64,000 bases of DNA from Roseimicrobium sp. ORNL1. GTDB taxonomy: Bacteria > Verrucomicrobiota > Verrucomicrobiia > Verrucomicrobiales > Verrucomicrobiaceae. Shown here piece after piece: positions 7,786 to 16,950 of this stretch. The position numbers were made by a program, and so were the translations under genes. The stretch covers positions 186,001-250,000 of the forward strand of contig NZ_CP049143.1 in NCBI RefSeq assembly GCF_011044495.1, read 5' to 3'. Position 1 is the first letter of the stretch. Every line of letters starts with the position of its first letter. The notes beneath the pieces are model-generated. The model saw only the letters and a program-made list of their open reading frames with translations, searched no databases and was not told the origin of the DNA.

Positions 7786-9060
7786 TTAATGGATGGCCTT
7801 CTCCTCCTGGCCAAGGTCATCTTGAAGGATCACGTTCAGACAGTTTTCGCAACGCCCCGTCGTGGCAGTCAGGCGGAGCAGACCCTCAGGGTCACGTTTG
7901 CAGACAGGACACGTTTTCAGAAGAGGATCAGAGGCAGTGGTGCCTTCCTTCGGTGGTTTCCGACGCTTGATCACAAAACTCTCCAAAAGGATGATTCCAG
8001 CAACATACCAAACCAACGGCACAACCAGAACGGCACGACCTTTTAAGAGCAGGATCGAGCCAACCAGGACCGCAAGAGAGCTGCTAAGCCAGAAGACTAT
8101 CCATTTGCGATCCCTGGGCAAAGCTGCCTGCTTCGCGTCTTTTCCCGCACGACTGAGTTCCATGAACCGGGAGCGTGGCCAGGGCGGGGCTCCAGAAGGC
8201 TGTGTGTTCAGCTGCACGGAGGAGGGAGTTCCACCATAAGAACTGGATCTGGTGACGTGGGGTGAATCTCCACGCGTTTCAAGCACCTGCACTGCGCAAT
8301 GACCGCATCTGCCCGTTACGGTGACGGTCATGTGGTCCCAGAAGTGTTGCCATGTGGCATGGCAGTGGGGACAGCTTGGGAACGGATTGCCTCCAAACAA
8401 CCAACGCGACAACTTGAGCCAAAGTGCTGGCGACAGACATGACCATGCGACAAGCAGCGCAACAAACTGTCTGCTCGGAAGGATGGATTGGTGTGCTGCC
8501 GAATAAAGGTGCCACAGAAAAGGAGATAACCCTGCGAGGTAAAGAACCGCGAAGGTCACAATGCGCCACCCATCCCGCTTGCGCGCTGGGCGCGACCTGG
8601 CGATGAAATCTTCCGGTGCAAGCTTCTTGAACTCCTTCGATGGAGGCATGGCGCTGATAGCAGGTTCCAGGCATTCCTCGCGTTCCAGAACCTCGTGTCC
8701 GCACCAGCCACATCTCCCTGTGGCGAGAATGCAGGTGGCATTGGAGCCCTTGATCGCTTCGCTACGGCAGTTGGGACATTTGCTGAGGGCTCGGTGGGGT
8801 CTCTCAAAGTAATACAAGAGCGCCAGGATTGGCCCCATGATGAACACGAAGCTGCCGGCTTGGAATGTGTATTCGATCCATCCTTTGCCCTCGACTAGCT
8901 TCACCAACCTCACATACAGCGCAAAGCTGCCGATGCCCCAGGCGGAAGCCGCGGTCGTGACCATGAGGAGAGACAGCAGGCTCCTCTCCCTCTTTGTCTT
9001 TTTGGCGACAACCGCGCTGAACTCAGCGCGGCTGAATTTTGCAGGTACAGCAGCAGGCAT
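7786..9060 (-). CDS. Membrane protein with three repeated two-helix plus zinc-ribbon units
   Basis: The protein has 424 residues and is not one I recognise. It contains three similar modules. Each has two hydrophobic segments followed by a Cys-pair motif, CPNC or CPHC or CPVC, and then, about 20 residues later, a second pair in the pattern TGRCGxC: CPNC with TGRCGWCGHEVL (about 95-125), CPHC with TGRCGHCAVQVL (about 233-260), and CPVC with TGRCENCLNVIL (about 385-410). Each module thus looks like a zinc ribbon attached to a membrane hairpin. Loops between units are basic or proline-rich. It is co-oriented with queA 10 bp downstream. Membrane location and zinc binding are inferred from sequence; no function is assigned. 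Confidence 0.75.
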   Translation of the reverse strand: MPAAVPAKFSRAEFSAVVAKKTKRERSLLSLLMVTTAASAWGIGSFALYVRLVKLVEGKGWIEYTFQAGSFVFIMGPILALLYYFERPHRALSKCPNCRSEAIKGSNATCILATGRCGWCGHEVLEREECLEPAISAMPPSKEFKKLAPEDFIARSRPARKRDGWRIVTFAVLYLAGLSPFLWHLYSAAHQSILPSRQFVALLVAWSCLSPALWLKLSRWLFGGNPFPSCPHCHATWQHFWDHMTVTVTGRCGHCAVQVLETRGDSPHVTRSSSYGGTPSSVQLNTQPSGAPPWPRSRFMELSRAGKDAKQAALPRDRKWIVFWLSSSLAVLVGSILLLKGRAVLVVPLVWYVAGIILLESFVIKRRKPPKEGTTASDPLLKTCPVCKRDPEGLLRLTATTGRCENCLNVILQDDLGQEEKAIH

Positions 9061-9135
9061 TTAGATCCTAGACTTCACCATAGGGGAAGCCAACGGCGCG
9101 TCAAATCGTCGTCGCCGCGCACCGACTGGTGGGCC

Positions 9136-9909
9136 TTAAATCGTCATCGCCGAATACCCGCCATCCACCACGAGCTCGTGTCCCGTGATGAAAGAGCCGG
9201 CGCCATTCGCAGCGAGGAGGAGGGCGGCACCCACGAGTTCCTTGGCTTCGCCGAAGCGGGCCATGGGGGTGTGGGCCATGATCTTGGCCACGCGCTCGGG
9301 CACGAGCACTTTCTTGTTCTGCTCGGCGGGGAAGAAGCCGGGCACGAGGGTATTCACGCGGATGCCCAGAGGCGCCCACTCGCGGGCGAGGTTGCGGCTC
9401 AGGTTGTGCACCGCACCCTTGCTCATGGAGTAGGTGAAGACGCGGCTCAGCGGGATGAGGCCTGACATGGAGCCGAGATTGATGATGCTCGCGGCAATCT
9501 TGTTGTCCACGAAGTAGCGGCCGAACACCTGGCACGCGAGGAAGGTGGCCTTCGTGTTGATGTTCATGATGCGGTCGTACTCCTCCTCTGTGATGTCGAG
9601 GAAGGGGGTGGGGGAGTTCACGCCCGCGCCGTTCACCAGGACGTCGACCTTGCCGCTGCGCTCAATGACTTCGTTCAGCAGGGATTCCAGGCCAGCCTTC
9701 TGTCCCACGTCGCAGGCTACGAAGTAGCCCTTGCCGCCCGCATCCTTGATGCGGTCCAGCCGGGTCTGCGCCTTGGTCGCGTCACGACCCACCAGCACCA
9801 CTTCGGCGCCGGCAGCGGCGTAACCTTCGGCAATGGCGCCGCACAATTCCCCGGTACCGCCAATGACCACGGCGGTCTGGCCCTTCAATGAAAACAACTC
9901 CTGGCTCAT
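9136..9909 (-). CDS. Short-chain dehydrogenase/reductase (SDR), sugar-acid type likely
   Basis: This is a classical SDR of 257 residues. The cofactor motif is [20 protein letters not shown], the NAG region is [11 protein letters not shown], the catalytic Tyr and Lys are in [13 protein letters not shown], the Ser is in INLGSMSG, and it ends [15 protein letters not shown]. The general pattern resembles gluconate 5-dehydrogenase and D-mannonate oxidoreductase-like SDRs, but the substrate is uncertain. Its ATG overlaps the lnt stop codon (ATGA at 9906-9909), so it is translationally coupled to lnt although the two have no obvious shared pathway. Confidence 0.85.
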   Translation of the reverse strand: MSQELFSLKGQTAVVIGGTGELCGAIAEGYAAAGAEVVLVGRDATKAQTRLDRIKDAGGKGYFVACDVGQKAGLESLLNEVIERSGKVDVLVNGAGVNSPTPFLDITEEEYDRIMNINTKATFLACQVFGRYFVDNKIAASIINLGSMSGLIPLSRVFTYSMSKGAVHNLSRNLAREWAPLGIRVNTLVPGFFPAEQNKKVLVPERVAKIMAHTPMARFGEAKELVGAALLLAANGAGSFITGHELVVDGGYSAMTI

Positions 9910-11261
9910 GTGCCGCTCTTCTTAGCAGCAGCGCCGGGAAGGAGCAAGGCGATCCACCAGACCACGGCCGCTCCTAGCATGAACCATGGGGCCAGCCAGC
10001 CGAAGCGGGTGTAGAAGGTCATGCGCGTGCTGCGCTGGAGCACGCCGGTGAGCACCCCCTCCTTCAAGGGGGGCAGGCTGGCGTGTACGTGCCCATTCGG
10101 GTCGATGATCTGGGTGATCCCTGAGCTGGAGGCCACAAGCATCCAGCGTGCGTTCTCCGCGGCGCGGATGCGGAAGAGCTCCGCATGCTGGAGGCGCTGC
10201 CAGGCACCCCAGCGGGCGGCATCCATGGAGGGTACCATGAAGGTCTCCGCGCTGGCTCCGGTCATGCGCCGCACCACACTGGCGAAGTCGCAGTCAAAGC
10301 ACACTGGCGTGCCCACATTTCCCTTCCGTGTGGGTACTGGCAGCGAGGTATCGCCCGGGGTGCCGTCGTCGAAGAAATGGACGGGATGCACCTTGTGGTG
10401 CTCGCCACGCACGCCCAGGCCATCCAGCGTGAGCGCGGTATTGAACCAGCCTTCCTTGTCTTTGAACTGGGTATGCGTGCCCAGGGTGAGGGTGATGTCC
10501 TCCTCCTTGCAGAAATTGGTGAGCAGGTTCCACTCGGCGGCGTGCGCCCGCACATCATAGGGGAGGGCATGCTCGGGCCACACGACATGCTGGATTTCCT
10601 TGGGCAATTCGCGTGTGGCTTGAATCAGGTCGGAGAGGGAGGCACCTTCGCGCTGGATGGCAGCGACACGGATGGATTGCGGTCCATTTTTGTCCGGCAT
10701 GGGTACGGGTCCCTGCACAAAGGTGAGCGCCGCCAGCGCGCCCAACGTCGTGAGCCCGGGGAACCAGCGGCGTCCTACCAGCAGGGAGGCTCCTAGCACC
10801 AGGGCCGCGCCAGCTCCATACACGCCCACGCGGGGGAGCAGGGCATTCGGACCCAGGGCCAGACCCGCGGTCATCCACGGGAAACGCAGCGGGAACAACT
10901 CCGCGCGAATGAACTCCCACGCGGCCCAGTTCACCATGGTGAAGAGAGCCAGCTGCCATCCGCGCAATCCCATGGCCATCGCGCGGCCCTGCGCCACGGC
11001 GAACGCACCGGGGAAGAGGGCCAGTATCCCCCATAAGGCAATCGCGCTTACGCCGAAGAGATGCCACAGCCAGGTAAGGCCCAGGCCGAAGGCCACCATG
11101 CCATGCAGGAAGCCCACGTAAAATGCCGGACGCCCGCGCAGGCCGCGCACGGCCAGCAGCAGCCCCATGATGCCGGGAAGAATCAACCAGCTCCCCTTTA
11201 CCGGTGGGAAGGACAGCGCATAAAACACCCCGGAGAGCGCTGCGAGGAAGCAGCGGGGCAT
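9906..11261 (-). CDS. lnt: Apolipoprotein N-acyltransferase
   Basis: Lnt adds the third acyl chain to the N-terminal cysteine of lipoproteins in the inner membrane. The N-terminal half has six or so hydrophobic segments (from [17 protein letters not shown]), and the C-terminal half is a nitrilase domain. The catalytic triad is visible: Glu in [11 protein letters not shown] (about residue 229), Lys in [19 protein letters not shown], and Cys in [10 protein letters not shown] (about residue 320). A last membrane segment ([20 protein letters not shown]) closes the protein. It is about 452 residues from the chosen start, shorter than the 512 of Escherichia coli. Upstream ATG codons at 11282, 11297 and 11321 are in frame; I chose 11261 because it places the first membrane helix at the N-terminus as in relatives. 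Confidence 0.9.
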   Translation of the reverse strand: MPRCFLAALSGVFYALSFPPVKGSWLILPGIMGLLLAVRGLRGRPAFYVGFLHGMVAFGLGLTWLWHLFGVSAIALWGILALFPGAFAVAQGRAMAMGLRGWQLALFTMVNWAAWEFIRAELFPLRFPWMTAGLALGPNALLPRVGVYGAGAALVLGASLLVGRRWFPGLTTLGALAALTFVQGPVPMPDKNGPQSIRVAAIQREGASLSDLIQATRELPKEIQHVVWPEHALPYDVRAHAAEWNLLTNFCKEEDITLTLGTHTQFKDKEGWFNTALTLDGLGVRGEHHKVHPVHFFDDGTPGDTSLPVPTRKGNVGTPVCFDCDFASVVRRMTGASAETFMVPSMDAARWGAWQRLQHAELFRIRAAENARWMLVASSSGITQIIDPNGHVHASLPPLKEGVLTGVLQRSTRMTFYTRFGWLAPWFMLGAAVVWWIALLLPGAAAKKSGT

Positions 11262-11427
11262 GAGTGGGGGGGATTCACGCATGGGCGGGGACGCCATTAT
11301 GCCAAGCCACGCCCGTGGCAAGGGGCGGATGGCGAAAATAATTCATGGGTATCTCAGTATGGGCTCATTCACTGGCTTACATGCAGGTCACGTGCCGGGA
11401 ATGGAAGGCTACGGAGAAAACTTTGCC

Positions 11428-12180
11428 CTAGGTTTGCACTGCCGTCGAGGGGTAGATTCCCATGGCTTGCCTGAGAGAGCTGCCCCAGTTCCCCCAGCGG
11501 CTGGAGTACGGGCGCGCCGGGCGCAGGACCTGCCAGCGGTGCTCCTTCCCGATGGCTTCCAGGGCTGGGCTCGGGTGGATGAGCATGGCGTTTCCCGCGA
11601 ACTTGAGGAGGGGCAGGTCGGCGGAACTGTCAGAGTAGGACCAGGAGTCTTCCAGTTCCTCCTTCGTGGCGGCGGCCACCTCGGGCACGGCCTGTTTCAT
11701 GTGCACGAGCTTGGCCTCGCGCTTGTTGTTCAAGCCCACCACCTCGGGCATCACGTTCACCTTCTCCGGGATGATCACCTTGGTGGCGATGCTGTAGTCA
11801 AAGCCCAGCACCTCGCCAATCATCGGGGCGTAGTAGTCCGGGCTGGCGGTATTCAGGATGAGCATGCGCCCGGCACGCCGGTGCTCGGCCATGATCTCCA
11901 TCAGTTCCGGATACACCCAGCGTCTGACCTCGGTCTCGGCGAACTCCTTCGCGTAGGCGAAGAGGGTCTCCCGCTTCATGCCTGCATAGAGGCTCATGAA
12001 GGCACGCTTCGTCGTCACCGTCTTCGCCAGACCCACGGCCCGCATGACGGCCACGGGGGCAATGCCTGCCAGCAGACCCGTGCGCCAGCGCTCACGACGC
12101 AGCACGAAGTTCGCAAACAGCGTCTGCGTGTCGAAGGGCAGCAGGGTGTGATCGAGGTCAAAAAACGCGAAGCTGGGCAT
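11428..12180 (-). CDS. HAD-superfamily phosphatase, SerB-like (subfamily IB)
   Basis: This is a haloacid dehalogenase-type hydrolase. Motif I is FAFFDLDHTLLPFDT right at the N-terminus with the two catalytic Asp, motif II is near ILNTASPDYYAP, and motif III is SYSDSSADLPLL. The cap region between motifs I and II is helical, as in the HAD-IB group (phosphoserine phosphatase-like and similar small-molecule phosphatases). The protein is about 250 residues from the start MPSFAFFD; the frame is open for 12 more codons upstream but these lack homology-like character. The substrate is unknown. It is co-oriented with lnt, with a gap of about 165 bp. Confidence 0.85.
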   Translation of the reverse strand: MPSFAFFDLDHTLLPFDTQTLFANFVLRRERWRTGLLAGIAPVAVMRAVGLAKTVTTKRAFMSLYAGMKRETLFAYAKEFAETEVRRWVYPELMEIMAEHRRAGRMLILNTASPDYYAPMIGEVLGFDYSIATKVIIPEKVNVMPEVVGLNNKREAKLVHMKQAVPEVAAATKEELEDSWSYSDSSADLPLLKFAGNAMLIHPSPALEAIGKEHRWQVLRPARPYSSRWGNWGSSLRQAMGIYPSTAVQT

Positions 12181-12259
12181 GCCGCCACAGGGTGCGGCAT
12201 TCACGCGGCGAGTCAAAAGCTACTGTGCTGCAAAATGGTGGGCGCGTTCGCTTGCCTGC

Positions 12260-13243
12260 CTAGCTGCCGGCCTTTTTCTCGTGCCGGAGGATGCCTTCAT
12301 AGGTGCAGCGCACGAACATCTCCGGCGTCATGAAGCCCTTGCCCAGCTTCTCGTCATAGGACTTGCTGGGCAGGGTGGATACCGCCTCCTCCAGCGTGTG
12401 GCCGTCGGAATGCAGATTGTGCAGGCGCTCGTACATGGCTTCGAGGAAGGCGAGGTAGTCCTTCAGGTTCTGCTGGGTCGCGAGCGCGCCGTGACCGGGG
12501 ATGATGCGCGTTTTTTCATCCGTGTACTCCAGCGCCGTGCGCACCGCGGCGGCCACACCACCGAGCCAGCCGTTGCTGGAGTAGTCGATGAAGGGATAGG
12601 TCTCGTGGAAGAACACGTCGCCCAGGTGCAGCACATTGGCCTTCTCCAGATGCACCAGCACATCGCCATCCGTGTGCGCGGGGGCCACGGGGACGAGGCG
12701 GATGACTTCTCCGTTGAGGTGGAGTTGCGTCTCGTCCTGGATGGCGATGACCGGTCGTGCCTTCGGCGGCAGCGCGGGCATGTCCTTTTTGAAGAATTCG
12801 TTCACCTGATCCTTGGACACACGGGCGAGACAGTTCAGGGAGGCGATGATGCGTGCGCCACCTTTCGCCAGGCTGCCATTGCCGCCCACGTGATCGAAAT
12901 GCCAGTGCGTGTTCACCAGCAGGCTCGCGGGGCCACCTGCCGCACGAATGATTTCCGCAGTCACGCCGAGGGCGGCGTTTTCGAGACCGCTGTCGACCAC
13001 CACGACACCGTCCTCACCACCGAAGGCGAGGATATTTCCACCGGCGCCGGAGATCATGGCGAGCTTATCGCCGAGGGATTCTGCTTTGATCGGCTGGGCG
13101 GGAGCGGCGGTGGGGTCCGGCTGTTTCTTTTCCTCAGCAGACACCTGCGATCCGAAGGCCGCGCCTCCCAGGGCAAGCGCCAGAGAGCGCAAGGAATCAC
13201 GACGGGAAAGCAGGGACGTGAGCGGCAGCGACGGGTTCTTCAT
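12260..13243 (-). CDS. Exported metallo-beta-lactamase-fold hydrolase
   Basis: The 327-residue protein has an N-terminal export signal with two arginines (LSRRDSLRSLALALGGAAFG, residues 13-32), possibly of the Tat type. The metal-binding motif of the MBL fold is NTHWHFDHVGGNG (HxHxDH), followed by further ligands near VAPAHTDGDVLVHL and RIIPGHGALATQQ. This is typical of the class B-like hydrolases that include cyclases and SoxH/quinoprotein-relay relatives; true beta-lactamase activity is not implied. I chose the start at MKNPSLPL; 46 further codons are open upstream but would precede the signal peptide. Confidence 0.87.
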   Translation of the reverse strand: MKNPSLPLTSLLSRRDSLRSLALALGGAAFGSQVSAEEKKQPDPTAAPAQPIKAESLGDKLAMISGAGGNILAFGGEDGVVVVDSGLENAALGVTAEIIRAAGGPASLLVNTHWHFDHVGGNGSLAKGGARIIASLNCLARVSKDQVNEFFKKDMPALPPKARPVIAIQDETQLHLNGEVIRLVPVAPAHTDGDVLVHLEKANVLHLGDVFFHETYPFIDYSSNGWLGGVAAAVRTALEYTDEKTRIIPGHGALATQQNLKDYLAFLEAMYERLHNLHSDGHTLEEAVSTLPSKSYDEKLGKGFMTPEMFVRCTYEGILRHEKKAGS

Positions 13244-13328
13244 GGTGGCAGTGTTTGTGCGGGTGCTGGATTTGCCAAGTGTAAAAAGGTGGCGATGCAG
13301 TGATGTGCAACGAACGCAGGCATAGAAA

Positions 13329-13489
13329 GGAGCGCGGACACTCTTGTCCGCTATCCCTGACATACGATCTCCACCCGTCATCGCATGCGCGGTCGTGTGC
13401 CATCAGCAGCACTTCGCAGATCCCTTGCACGTGCTACGTCGGCGAGGCATGGCGTGCCATAGAACGGCGGACAGGAGTGTCCACGCTCC
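13329..13489. repeat. Inverted repeat element C (22-bp arms)
   Basis: The arm GGAGCGCGGACACTCTTGTC plus CG at 13329-13350 is matched by its reverse complement at 13468-13489 with 2 mismatches in 22. Each arm is itself nearly palindromic (GGACA...TGTCC), so each can also form its own small hairpin. The spacer is 117 bp. The element sits between the MBL hydrolase and ilvC genes. The remaining intergenic sequence (13244-13628) contains the ilvC terminator and no gene. Confidence 0.8.
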
Positions 13490-13530
13490 TTTCATGAGCC
13501 CGCTTCCGCGGCTCCGAGATCTGAGGCAAC

Positions 13531-13560
13531 AAAAACGCGGACCAGTTTCCCGGTCCGCGT
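13531..13560 (-). terminator. Rho-independent terminator downstream of ilvC
   Basis: On the minus strand a perfect 9-bp stem (ACGCGGACC, loop of eight bases, GGTCCGCGT) is followed by a run of T (A5 at 13531-13535 on the plus strand). It lies about 70 bases after the ilvC stop. A second perfect 8-bp hairpin without T-run (AAGGCTTC, TGGA loop, GAAGCCTT at 13595-13614) lies between the stop and this terminator. Confidence 0.85.
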
Positions 13561-13628
13561 GGATGATTGATTGTCTCGCGATGTGAGAAAGAGCAAGGCT
13601 TCTGGAGAAGCCTTCTACTCCACTTATC

Positions 13629-14657
13629 TCACTCGTAGCTCGCCTGGGAGCCGCCGATTTCGCGCTTCTTCACCCAGCTCATGAGGCTGCGGAGGCGGCT
13701 GCCGACTTCTTCAATCGGGTGCGCCTTGCTCTCTTCACGGAGGCGGTTGAAGTTGGGCTGGCCGTTGTTGAACTCATCGGTCCACTCCTTCGCGAACTCG
13801 CCGCTCTGGATGCGCTTGAGCTGGGCCTGCATGTTCTTCTTCACGTGGTCGTCGATGATCTTCGGACCCACGCTCACGTCGCCGTACTCAGCGGTCTCGG
13901 AGATGGAGAAGCGCATGCCAGCGATGCCGGCTTCGAACATGAGGTCCACGATGAGCTTGAGCTCATGGAGGCACTCGAAGTAGGCCATCTCGGGCTGATA
14001 GCCGGCTTCCACCAGCGTCTCGAAGCCAGCCTTCACCAGGGCGGTGGTACCGCCGCAAAGCACAACCTGCTCACCGAAGAGGTCGGTTTCAGTTTCTTCC
14101 TTGAAGGTGGTCTCGAACACACCGCCGCGGGTGCCGCCGATGCCCTTGGCCCAGGCGAGAGCGATGTCCTTGGCGTTGCCGCTCTTGTCCTGATAGATGG
14201 CGATGAGCGTAGGAACGCCCTTGCCTTCGGTGTACTGACGGCGCACGAGGTGGCCAGGTCCCTTGGGGGCGACCATGATCACGTTCACGTTTTCCGGGGG
14301 CGTGATGGTCTTGAAGTGGACGGCGAAACCGTGGCTGAAGAGCAGGGTCTTGCCTTCGGTCAGGTTGGGGGCGATGTCGGCGTTGTACACCTTGGGGATC
14401 ACGGTGTCAGGCACGGCGACCATGATCACATCTGCTTCCTTCACAGCTTCGGCGGTGTCCACCACCTTGAAGCCGCGTTCTTCAGCCACCTTGCGGGACT
14501 TGGAGGTGGGATAGAGACCCACGATGACATTCACGCCGCTTTCCTTGAGGTTGAGGGCGTGGGCGTGGCCTTGCGAGCCGAAGCCGATGACCGCGCAGGT
14601 CTTGCCGCGCAAGGGTTCGAGGCTGGCGTCGTTTTCCGTATAAATAGTGGCTGCCAT
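13629..14657 (-). CDS. ilvC: Ketol-acid reductoisomerase
   Basis: IlvC catalyses the second step of valine, leucine and isoleucine synthesis, an alkyl migration and NADPH-dependent reduction of acetohydroxy acids. The protein is about 342 residues (class I length). The nucleotide-binding motif is [20 protein letters not shown], and the metal and substrate-binding segments include [32 protein letters not shown], and a C-terminal domain with [20 protein letters not shown]. The start [10 protein letters not shown] was chosen because it aligns with the family; the leader upstream is pyrimidine-rich on the coding strand. No other branched-chain gene is adjacent. A strong terminator follows. Confidence 0.97.
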   Translation of the reverse strand: MAATIYTENDASLEPLRGKTCAVIGFGSQGHAHALNLKESGVNVIVGLYPTSKSRKVAEERGFKVVDTAEAVKEADVIMVAVPDTVIPKVYNADIAPNLTEGKTLLFSHGFAVHFKTITPPENVNVIMVAPKGPGHLVRRQYTEGKGVPTLIAIYQDKSGNAKDIALAWAKGIGGTRGGVFETTFKEETETDLFGEQVVLCGGTTALVKAGFETLVEAGYQPEMAYFECLHELKLIVDLMFEAGIAGMRFSISETAEYGDVSVGPKIIDDHVKKNMQAQLKRIQSGEFAKEWTDEFNNGQPNFNRLREESKAHPIEEVGSRLRSLMSWVKKREIGGSQASYE

Positions 14658-14661
14658 GAGA

Positions 14662-14714
14662 GGGTCGTGGGTTTGGGTTAGAAGGGCGGGCAGTTTGGGG
14701 CAGGGGGCAGGGGG
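14662..14714 (+). other. G-run tract just upstream of ilvC
   Basis: Eight runs of three to five G occur in 53 bases of the plus strand, separated by 1 to 6 bases, starting five bases beyond the ilvC start codon. Such a sequence can in principle form a G-quadruplex in the template strand of the ilvC leader, or give a C-rich untranslated leader in the mRNA. The rest of the 144-bp gap up to 14801 contains nothing else I can name. Confidence 0.5.
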
Positions 14715-14801
14715 CGTCAAGGAAAACGCGGAACTCGCCGGGCCGCCTGCGTGGGCGGCTCCGCGAAATGGGAGACTGGTGAAGTCGTTAGGTGCTGAGG
14801 C

Positions 14802-15482
14802 TCAGGGGACTGAGAGGGACTTACCATTGTCATTCTTCCCTAACTTCATGAGGTAGGGGACCGCTCTTTTGGCCCATTCGCCGGCCTTGGGATAGCCCGA
14901 GGCGTCTCCGCCGAAACAACTTTGGAGCATCTCGGTGTCGATGATGCCGGGGTTCAGGGCCACCACGGCGACGTCTCCGCCGGTCTCCTGCGCCACTGCC
15001 TGGCTCAGGCCTTCCACGGCATACTTCGTGGCGCAGTAGGGGGCGACTTCCGGGGACGTGCTGCGGCCCCAGCCTGACGAGAAATTCACAATCACGCCCG
15101 AGCCGCGCTTCATCATTGGCTGGATGAGATGGCGCATCATGGAGGCGGTGCCTTTGATGTTCACATCGATCACGTCGCTGAATTCTTTTGCGGACACCTG
15201 CCAGATGGGGTTGCTGTGATTGATGAGCGCCGCGTTGTTCAACAAGAGATCCGGCGGACCAAGGCGCTTCAGCACTTCCGCGCAGAAGTTCATCACGTCC
15301 TCCTCGTCCGCGACATTGGCGCTTTGGAAATAGTGAGGCGCAGGAAAGGCAGCGCGCAGCGCGCTGATGGCTTCCGTGCTGCGTCCACATCCCGCCACGG
15401 TCCAACCTGCGGCGGCAAATTCAGCGACCATGCCGCGACCGAGACCGCGCGTGCAACCCGTGATGACAACGTATTTCGACAT
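14802..15482 (-). CDS. Short-chain dehydrogenase/reductase
   Basis: A classical SDR of about 226 residues. The cofactor motif is VVITGCTRGLGRGMVAEFAA, the NAG motif appears as LLLNNAALINHSNP, the Ser is in VNFSSGWGRSTSPEVAP, and the catalytic Tyr and Lys are in YCATKYAVEGLSQAV. The length is short because the C-terminal part after NPGIIDTEML is reduced. The substrate is unknown. I chose the ATG at 15482 because the cofactor strand follows at once; the frame remains open for 53 more codons upstream without family character. It is divergent from the M29-like peptidase gene. Confidence 0.88.
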   Translation of the reverse strand: MSKYVVITGCTRGLGRGMVAEFAAAGWTVAGCGRSTEAISALRAAFPAPHYFQSANVADEEDVMNFCAEVLKRLGPPDLLLNNAALINHSNPIWQVSAKEFSDVIDVNIKGTASMMRHLIQPMMKRGSGVIVNFSSGWGRSTSPEVAPYCATKYAVEGLSQAVAQETGGDVAVVALNPGIIDTEMLQSCFGGDASGYPKAGEWAKRAVPYLMKLGKNDNGKSLSVP

Positions 15483-15667
15483 GGCAGTGAGCAGCGGGTT
15501 TAAACGCAAAGCAGCGGAGCAGCAAAGGGGAAAAATGTAATCGCATGCTCGTGGCGATTCGGTCTTATCGACCCGTCTGCGCTGGATCTTTGACGAGCAG
15601 AAGTTTCTCAATCCAGTCCGATGGGTCTGGCGTAAAACCATTTACACCCAAACCATTTGCTCCCACC

Positions 15668-16843
15668 ATGTCCTCCATGACCACTGTGCAGACCGCCGCC
15701 ACCGGACGCAAGTTCCCGAAGTTTGACCTCGCCCGCCTCCTTGGGACGGTGTTTGAGCCCACCTTCGGCCGCCGTGTGTGCATCCTGATTGATCTTCCCG
15801 ACCTCGCTGAGGCGAAAGGCATGGCCTTCCTGAAAAATCCGGAGCGCAAGGTGCAGCGCAAGGCCCATGAGGCCTTCTATCAGGGACTGCACGGCGGCGT
15901 CATGGAAGAGCTGGCGATGAAGGGTGGTGAGATTTTTGCCTATGAGCAAACTGGCGGCAGTAATCTGGATTTGCCCGACCGATGTGTGGACATGGAAGGC
16001 AATGAGCTGAGCCTGGAAAAAGACATTTATTCCAAGTACGACATCATCCTGTGCATCTCCACCTTCAGCGCCACGGCCCCGCTCACGGCCTTCGCGAAGC
16101 AGTACGGATTCCGCGGTGCGACGCTGCACGGCTTGAATGATGTGATTCTCAGCACCGGTCTCGCGGTGGATTACAATGATGTGAGCCGCGATGCAGAAAA
16201 GCTCCGCCTCGCCATGACGAAGTCGGATTGGGTGGAAATCGATTTCACGGTGGAAGGCCACGAAGAAATGACCGTGCGCCTCGAACTGAACCGCCAGGAG
16301 GCGCAGAAGAGCCACGGCCTCTGCCAGGGCGATGCGCCGGATGTGGCAAACCTCCCCGCGGGTGAAGTGTACTTCGTGCCCACGGGCGCGGAAGGCCAGT
16401 TCCCGCTGAAGTATGAAGACGGCACGCTGGGCCGACTGACCGTCACCGGTGGCCGCATCATCAAGGCGGAACTCATCGAAGGCGAACAGGCCACCATTGA
16501 TGCGCACAATCAGAAGCTGCAGGACGATCCCATGACGGGCGTGCTCGGTGAGCTCGGCTTCGGTACGCAGGTGCTTCCTGTTTCGGGCGCGGACATCCAG
16601 GATGAAAAGGTCCTCGGCACCTGCCACCTCGCTACCGGTCGTGACGATCATCTGGGTGGCCACATCACGCCGGATCAATTCAAGCGCCGCCAGAATGCGA
16701 CGCATGATGACATCCTCTTTGCCCCGCACAAGACGCCGAACTTCGACATCAAGCAGGCGCGCATGCACCGCGATGGCAAGACCACCGTGTTGATTGAGCA
16801 CTTCCAGCCCGCAGCCTATCTGGTGGCGGCATTGGAGGGTTGA
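15668..16843 (+). CDS. M29-like aminopeptidase family protein
   Basis: The protein is about 392 residues. It resembles the thermophilic-type M29 aminopeptidase fold: a segment HDDILFAPHKTPNFDI near the C-terminus contains an HxD metal-ligand-like pattern, preceded by GTCHLATGRDDHLGGHITPD and by a conserved-looking region WVEIDFTVEGHEEMTVRLEL. The assignment as an exopeptidase-like metalloprotein is moderate, because I judge it by pattern and not by a search. The start MSSMTTVQ was chosen after a pyrimidine-rich leader; the frame is open 41 codons further upstream. It is followed, in the same direction, by hairpins and a hydroxylase-like gene. Confidence 0.6.
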   Translation: MSSMTTVQTAATGRKFPKFDLARLLGTVFEPTFGRRVCILIDLPDLAEAKGMAFLKNPERKVQRKAHEAFYQGLHGGVMEELAMKGGEIFAYEQTGGSNLDLPDRCVDMEGNELSLEKDIYSKYDIILCISTFSATAPLTAFAKQYGFRGATLHGLNDVILSTGLAVDYNDVSRDAEKLRLAMTKSDWVEIDFTVEGHEEMTVRLELNRQEAQKSHGLCQGDAPDVANLPAGEVYFVPTGAEGQFPLKYEDGTLGRLTVTGGRIIKAELIEGEQATIDAHNQKLQDDPMTGVLGELGFGTQVLPVSGADIQDEKVLGTCHLATGRDDHLGGHITPDQFKRRQNATHDDILFAPHKTPNFDIKQARMHRDGKTTVLIEHFQPAAYLVAALEG

Positions 16844-16874
16844 ACTGGAAAGCGAGAGGTGGCGGAAATGGCCG

Positions 16875-16917
16875 GGATCGTGCATTTCGAAGGCACGATC
16901 CGGCGAATTCGCCTTTT
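16875..16917 (+). terminator. Double hairpin, possible terminator after the M29-like gene
   Basis: A perfect 9-bp stem (GGATCGTGC at 16875-16883, complement at 16893-16901) is followed directly by the palindrome GGCGAATTCGCC (16902-16913) and four T. It starts 32 bases after the M29-like stop codon and ends 33 bases before the next start, so it could end transcription or attenuate it. Confidence 0.45.
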
Positions 16918-16950
16918 CGGTTTCAGGGAAATGAGCAATTCTGGGCAGTC

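Noticed and set aside
9101-9152. Short direct repeat AAATCGTCxTCGCC at the end of and just after the SDR gene
   Set aside because: Only about 14 bases long and probably a chance or slippage duplication; not listed as a feature.
12179-13303. Long plus-strand open frame opposite the MBL hydrolase
   Set aside because: The minus-strand frame has the HxHxDH motif and an export signal; the plus frame has neither motifs nor a plausible start.
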